Shown here one piece after another: positions 60,274 to 64,000 of a DNA stretch of 64,000 nucleotides; position 1 is the first letter of the stretch; the number at the start of each line of letters is the position of its first letter. The position numbers were made by a program, and so were the translations under genes. The stretch covers positions 1 through 64,000 of the forward strand of contig NZ_LHZA01000156.1 of NCBI RefSeq assembly GCF_001580535.1, in the 5' to 3' direction. The DNA comes from Acetobacter cerevisiae (GTDB taxonomy: Bacteria > Pseudomonadota > Alphaproteobacteria > Acetobacterales > Acetobacteraceae). Under the pieces are notes generated by a model. That model ran no database searches. It had not been told where the DNA came from and was given only the letters and a program-made list of their open reading frames with translations.

Positions 60274-61563
60274 TTAGCGGTTATAGATCGGGAAGCGGGC
60301 GCAGAGTTCACGCACGCGCTCATGCACGGCGTTTTCAACTGCGGCATCACCTTCCCCGCCGGAAGCGGCGAGAGCGGTCAGCACTTCGTCAATCATCTCG
60401 CCAATCTGGCGGAATTCCGCTTCACGGAAGCCACGGGCCGTTGCTGCCGGGCTGCCCAGACGCACACCGGAGGTGATGGCAGGTTTTTCCGGGTCAAACG
60501 GGATGGCGTTCTTGTTGGCGGTAATGCCTGCGCGTTCCAGAGCGTGCTCTGCAGCTTTACCGGTCACTTTCTTGGGCCGCAGATCAACCAGCAACAGGTG
60601 CGAATCCGTTCCACCCGTCACAATATCAAACCCGCGTTCCACCAGAACTTCGGCCAGAACATTGGCGTTCTTCTGGACGGCTTTCTGGTATTCCTTGAAT
60701 TCCGGCTCAAGCGCTTCACCAAAGGCCACGGCCTTACCGGCGATCACATGCATCAGCGGGCCACCCTGCAGACCCGGGAAGACAGCGGAATTGATCTTCT
60801 TGGCCAGCGCTTCATCGTTGGTCAGGATCAGACCACCACGCGGGCCACGCAGAGTTTTATGCGTGGTGGAGGTCACCACATGCGCATGCTCAAGCGGGTT
60901 CGGATACAGGCCAGCGGCCACCAGACCAGCAAAATGCGCCATATCGACCATCAGGAACGCGCCAACTTCATCCGCAATACGACGGAAGCGGGCAAAGTCG
61001 ATGATGCGCGGATACGCAGACCCACCAGCCACGATCAGGGTCGGTTTGGTCTCGCGCGCCAGACGCTCCATTTCCTCGTAGTCCAGCAGGCCGTCATCTT
61101 TGCGCACGCCATACTGGACAGCGTTGAACCACTTGCCGGAATAGTTCGGGGCAGCACCGTGCGTCAGATGGCCACCAGCTGCCAGGCTCATGCCCAGAAT
61201 GGTGTCGCCCGGTTTGGACAGCGCCATGAAGGCGGCCTGATTGGCATTGGCACCGGAGTGCGGCTGCACGTTGGCAAAGCCTGCGCCAAACAGGGTTTTA
61301 ACGCGCTCAATGGCCAGAACTTCGATCTTATCGACCTCAGAGCACCCGCCATAATAACGGCGGCCGGGATAGCCCTCCGCATATTTGTTGGTCATTACGC
61401 TGCCCTGAGCCTGCAACACGGCTTCAGACACCATGTTTTCGCTGGCAATCAGTTCAATGCCGTCCTGCTGCCGCTTCAGCTCACTGGCGAGCGCTGCTGC
61501 AACATCCGGATCCGTCTTTGTAACCGGCGCATGAAAAAAACGATCCAGATCCGTCTGGCTCAT
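60274..61563 (-). CDS. glyA: Serine hydroxymethyltransferase
   Basis: A 429-residue PLP enzyme that makes glycine and 5,10-methylene-THF from serine. [26 protein letters not shown], the PLP lysine in [13 protein letters not shown] and [10 protein letters not shown] are clear. Length is normal. aggag lies about 6 bp before ATG 61563. It faces the AstE/AspA-type gene and is divergent from the permease. The 180-bp upstream gap holds a short AGAGA/TCTCT repeat near 61654-61675; I see no glycine riboswitch. Confidence 0.97.
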   Translation of the reverse strand: MSQTDLDRFFHAPVTKTDPDVAAALASELKRQQDGIELIASENMVSEAVLQAQGSVMTNKYAEGYPGRRYYGGCSEVDKIEVLAIERVKTLFGAGFANVQPHSGANANQAAFMALSKPGDTILGMSLAAGGHLTHGAAPNYSGKWFNAVQYGVRKDDGLLDYEEMERLARETKPTLIVAGGSAYPRIIDFARFRRIADEVGAFLMVDMAHFAGLVAAGLYPNPLEHAHVVTSTTHKTLRGPRGGLILTNDEALAKKINSAVFPGLQGGPLMHVIAGKAVAFGEALEPEFKEYQKAVQKNANVLAEVLVERGFDIVTGGTDSHLLLVDLRPKKVTGKAAEHALERAGITANKNAIPFDPEKPAITSGVRLGSPAATARGFREAEFRQIGEMIDEVLTALAASGGEGDAAVENAVHERVRELCARFPIYNR

Positions 61564-61743
61564 CAGGAGCTCCTCATTTCATCTCGTTCAACCGGTCTGT
61601 GCACTGTCCTGTAAGTGCCAGGCCGTTCGTTACGTTTAAAACACATCTTGCTAAGAGAGATACTCTAGCCTCTCTATGGGACGAAGACCACCAATTGCTC
61701 TATACGTCGTTTTCTTCACGGTCGAGACAGGAGAGAAAAGTCT

Positions 61744-63201
61744 ATGACGCAAAGGCCTGCATCTTCCGCAGCGTCATTCATTACGCGCTGCATGCCTTTG
61801 GATAAGCTGGAATCCTCGCAAGGCCTCAAGCGTGTTCTTGGTCCGGGCAGCCTTGTTGCCCTTGGCGTGGGGGCTACCATTGGCGCTGGCCTTTTCTCTC
61901 TGACAGGCATTGCCGCGTCTGAAAATGCCGGACCGGCCGTTATCCTCTCATTCCTGATTGCGGCCATAGCCTGCGGATTCGCAGGGCTGTGCTACAGTGA
62001 ACTCGCCAGCATGATCCCCATTGCCGGCAGCGCCTACACCTACGCCTACGTCACGCTGGGTGAGCTGATGGCGTGGATTATCGGCTGGGATCTGGTTCTG
62101 GAATACGCAGTGGGTGCCGCTACGGTAGCGGTCAGCTGGTCACGCTATGTGGTCTCGTTGCTGGATTCGTGGGGCCTTGTGCTCCCTCCACGCCTGACAG
62201 CCTCCCCTTTTGAGACCGTGCAGATGCCAGACGGCAGCCTGACAGTCGGGCTGATGAACTTGCCCGCCGTCTTCATCATCGGGCTGGTCTCCATGATCCT
62301 CATCCGCGGCATCTCCCAGTCTGCCAAGGTCAATGCCGTCATCGTCGTCATCAAGCTGCTGGTGATTGCTGCCTTTATCGGGTTTGGCATTTCCTACATC
62401 CATCCGGCCAACTACCACCCCTTCATCCCGCCGAATGACGGCACGTTCGGCCATTATGGCTGGTCCGGCATCATGCGGGCCGCGGGCACAATCTTCTTCG
62501 CCTATGTCGGGTTTGATGCGGTTTCCACCACAGCGCAGGAAACCAAGAATCCGGCGCGGGATATGCCCATCGGCATTCTGGGCAGCCTGCTGGTCTGCTC
62601 GCTGGCCTATATCGCGTTCTCCTTCGTCATGACCGGTCTGGTCAATTACAAGGACATGCTGGGTGATGCCGCCCCGGTTGCCACCGCCATTAACCGCACG
62701 CCCTACCACTGGCTGCAACTGGCAGTAAAAATCGGCATTATCTGCGGCTTTACCTCTGTGCTCATGGGCATGCTGCTGGGCCAGAGCCGGGTGTTTTTTG
62801 CGATGTCACGAGACGGCCTGCTGCCGCCCATGTTCAGCCGCACGCATCCGAAGTTCCAGACGCCTTGGCTGTCCAACATCTTCTTCATGATCATCACCTG
62901 CCTGCTCAGCGCCTTTCTGCCCATTTCCGACCTTGGGCATATGACGTCCATCGGCACTCTGCTGGCCTTTGTGCTGGTCTGTGCGGGCGTGATGGTGCTG
63001 CGCCGCAAATCTCCGGATGCTCCCCGCGCCTTCCGCGTACCGGGCGGGGATCTCATCCCTGTGCTGGGCATTCTCAGCTGCTCCGCCGTCATGATCTCAC
63101 TGGACAAGCTGACATGGATCCGGCTGGTCGTGTGGCTGGCCATCGGCATGGCCATCTATCTGGGTTACGGGCGCTATCGCAGCGTTCTTGCGCGGTCCTG
63201 A
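61744..63201 (+). CDS. APC-family amino acid permease
   Basis: A 485-residue inner-membrane transporter with about twelve to fourteen hydrophobic helices. GVGATIGAGLFSLTG is the APC helix-1 unwound motif, and GFAGLCYSELASMIPIAGSAYTYAYVTLGE and FFAYVGFDAVSTTAQETKNPARDMP are hallmarks of the cationic-amino-acid/YfnA branch. Substrate is probably an amino acid but not identified. aggaga lies 9 bp upstream. ATG 61792 is a possible shorter start. A hairpin follows. Confidence 0.92.
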   Translation: MTQRPASSAASFITRCMPLDKLESSQGLKRVLGPGSLVALGVGATIGAGLFSLTGIAASENAGPAVILSFLIAAIACGFAGLCYSELASMIPIAGSAYTYAYVTLGELMAWIIGWDLVLEYAVGAATVAVSWSRYVVSLLDSWGLVLPPRLTASPFETVQMPDGSLTVGLMNLPAVFIIGLVSMILIRGISQSAKVNAVIVVIKLLVIAAFIGFGISYIHPANYHPFIPPNDGTFGHYGWSGIMRAAGTIFFAYVGFDAVSTTAQETKNPARDMPIGILGSLLVCSLAYIAFSFVMTGLVNYKDMLGDAAPVATAINRTPYHWLQLAVKIGIICGFTSVLMGMLLGQSRVFFAMSRDGLLPPMFSRTHPKFQTPWLSNIFFMIITCLLSAFLPISDLGHMTSIGTLLAFVLVCAGVMVLRRKSPDAPRAFRVPGGDLIPVLGILSCSAVMISLDKLTWIRLVVWLAIGMAIYLGYGRYRSVLARS

Positions 63202-63227
63202 CTCCCGCGCGCATGGGGTTGCATAAC

Positions 63228-63256
63228 GCGGGAAGCGGCGCATACTCGCTTCCCGC
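63228..63256 (+). terminator. Hairpin after the permease gene
   Basis: GCGGGAAGCG (63228-63237) pairs perfectly with CGCTTCCCGC (63247-63256) over a 9-nt loop. Only TGTT follows, so termination strength is uncertain. It separates the permease from hemB. Confidence 0.6.
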
Positions 63257-63343
63257 TGTTCACCCCCGTCGGGTTTCTGCCTGATCTGGCCTCGCATTGC
63301 CCGGCCCATCAGGCCCGCCCGACACGCAATGGAGATCCCGCCC

Positions 63344-64000
63344 ATGCTGGCTGGTCGCTTCCCTCAGGCCCGCCCTCGCCGTAACCGGTTTGATGATTTC
63401 ACGCGCAGACTGGTCGCTGAATCCTCTCTGGGCATCAATAATCTGATCTGGCCGATTTTCTTCATGGAGGGTACCAACTCCGTGACAGATGTGGCCTCCA
63501 TGCCCGGCGTGCAACGCGTCACGCTGGACCGGCTGGCCACCCATGTTGAACCTGCCGCCAAACTGGGTATTCCTGCACTGGCCCTGTTCCCCATCACACC
63601 GCCTGAAGCCCGGAATGAAACAGGCTCCGAAGCCCTGAACCCGGACAACCTGATGTGCCGGGCCGCGCGCCTTCTGAAAAAAGAATTCCCCAATGTGGGT
63701 CTGATTGGCGACGTGGCGCTGGACCCCTACACCAGCCATGGTCATGACGGCATTATCCGGAATGGCTATGTGGTGAATGATGAGTCCGTCACCATTCTCG
63801 CTCAGCAGGCTGTTAATCAGGCTGCTGCCGGGGTGGATATCCTTGCTCCGTCCGACATGATGGACGGACGCATTGGCAGCTTCCGCACGGAACTGGACAA
63901 GAACGGGTTTGTTGATACCCGCATCATGTCCTATGCCGCCAAATATGCCAGCGCCTTCTACGGTCCGTTCCGTGATGCTCTGGGCTCCGGGGGGCTCCTG
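63344..64000 (+). CDS. hemB: Delta-aminolevulinic acid dehydratase, 3' end beyond window
   Basis: The first 219 codons of porphobilinogen synthase, the second step of tetrapyrrole synthesis; the reading frame is open to the window end. NNLIWPIFFMEGTN, PALALFPITPP, NLMCRAARLLKK, GLIGDVALDPYTSHGHDGI and the DILAPSDMMDGRI block with SYAAKYASAFYGPFRDA match HemB. The metal-binding Cys cluster of zinc-type enzymes is not present at DVALDPYTSHGH, as in other alphaproteobacteria that use magnesium. ATG 63344 has ggaga 8 bp upstream; ATG 63329 is an alternative. Confidence 0.96.
   Translation, partial: MLAGRFPQARPRRNRFDDFTRRLVAESSLGINNLIWPIFFMEGTNSVTDVASMPGVQRVTLDRLATHVEPAAKLGIPALALFPITPPEARNETGSEALNPDNLMCRAARLLKKEFPNVGLIGDVALDPYTSHGHDGIIRNGYVVNDESVTILAQQAVNQAAAGVDILAPSDMMDGRIGSFRTELDKNGFVDTRIMSYAAKYASAFYGPFRDALGSGGLL

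Noticed and set aside
60322-61614. A 430-residue open frame opposite glyA
   Set aside because: Shadow of glyA; residue composition is atypical and there is no start signal.
61564-61743. A glycine riboswitch or T-box between glyA and the permease
   Set aside because: No conserved aptamer core or T-box sequence is visible; only a short AGAGA/TCTCT repeat.

Overview
The window is 64 kb of core chromosome from an alphaproteobacterium, most likely an acetic acid bacterium (Acetobacteraceae). This is inferred from the complete dcw cluster running into lpxC, a GapR gene beside zwf, a class II DAHP synthase, a short second-type glutamyl-tRNA synthetase, the serB/miaA/ilvB-ilvN-ilvC block and pyruvate phosphate dikinase with its regulator. 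I see no insertion sequence, prophage, integrase, CRISPR array or rRNA. Coding density is high and base and codon use look even. A tRNA-Ser is cut by the left edge and hemB by the right edge.

Layout. 1-3.2 kb: tRNA-Ser, rplU-rpmA, obgE, proB. 3.2-7.5 kb: a membrane coiled-coil protein and gapR on the minus strand, zwf with a coupled membrane protein, and an HSL-type esterase. 7.6-8.0 kb: RNase P RNA. 8.2-27.9 kb: the division and cell-wall cluster mraZ-rsmH-ftsL-ftsI-murE-murF-mraY-murD-ftsW-murG-murC-murB-ddl-ftsQ-ftsA-ftsZ. Nearly every junction is an ATGA or TGATG overlap, and the cluster ends in a strong terminator. It is followed by lpxC, bamD, recN and ligA. 34-40 kb: ppdK and its regulatory kinase/phosphorylase, then small secreted proteins, a UraD-like protein and a YigZ protein. 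40-47 kb: DAHP synthase, a nicotinate phosphoribosyltransferase-like gene, gltX, nicotinamidase and a secreted HAD phosphatase. 47-53 kb: ilvC-ilvN-ilvB-miaA on the minus strand, divergent from serB. 53-60 kb: small membrane and zinc-ribbon proteins, an ELM1-like protein, a DEAD-box-type helicase and two glycosyltransferase genes, one a two-domain fusion. The end holds an AstE/AspA-type hydrolase, glyA, an APC permease and hemB.

How the genes work together. The dcw genes make lipid II from UDP-MurNAc through UDP-MurNAc-pentapeptide and build the FtsZ/FtsA/FtsQ/FtsL/FtsI/FtsW divisome. lpxC and bamD add outer-membrane biogenesis. zwf, ppdK, the DAHP synthase, serB, glyA and the ilv genes are central and amino-acid metabolism. 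The pncB-like gene and pncA form a nicotinamide salvage route to NAD.

The best regulatory signals read directly from the sequence are three TGGGA repeats at exact 10-bp spacing over the mraZ promoter (a MraZ operator), a GAAC-N7-GAAC LexA-type box just after the recN -10 element, and a 14-bp perfect palindrome with an extra half-site on the -35 of the DAHP synthase promoter. Protein oddities include a 240-residue tail on FtsL, an insert and charged tail on FtsI, a DEGD in place of DEAD in the helicase, a UraD homologue lacking the catalytic His, and the DUF4422-GT8 fusion. I found no clearly new multi-gene defence or mobile system; the most open lead is the glycosyltransferase block at 53.8-60.2 kb.
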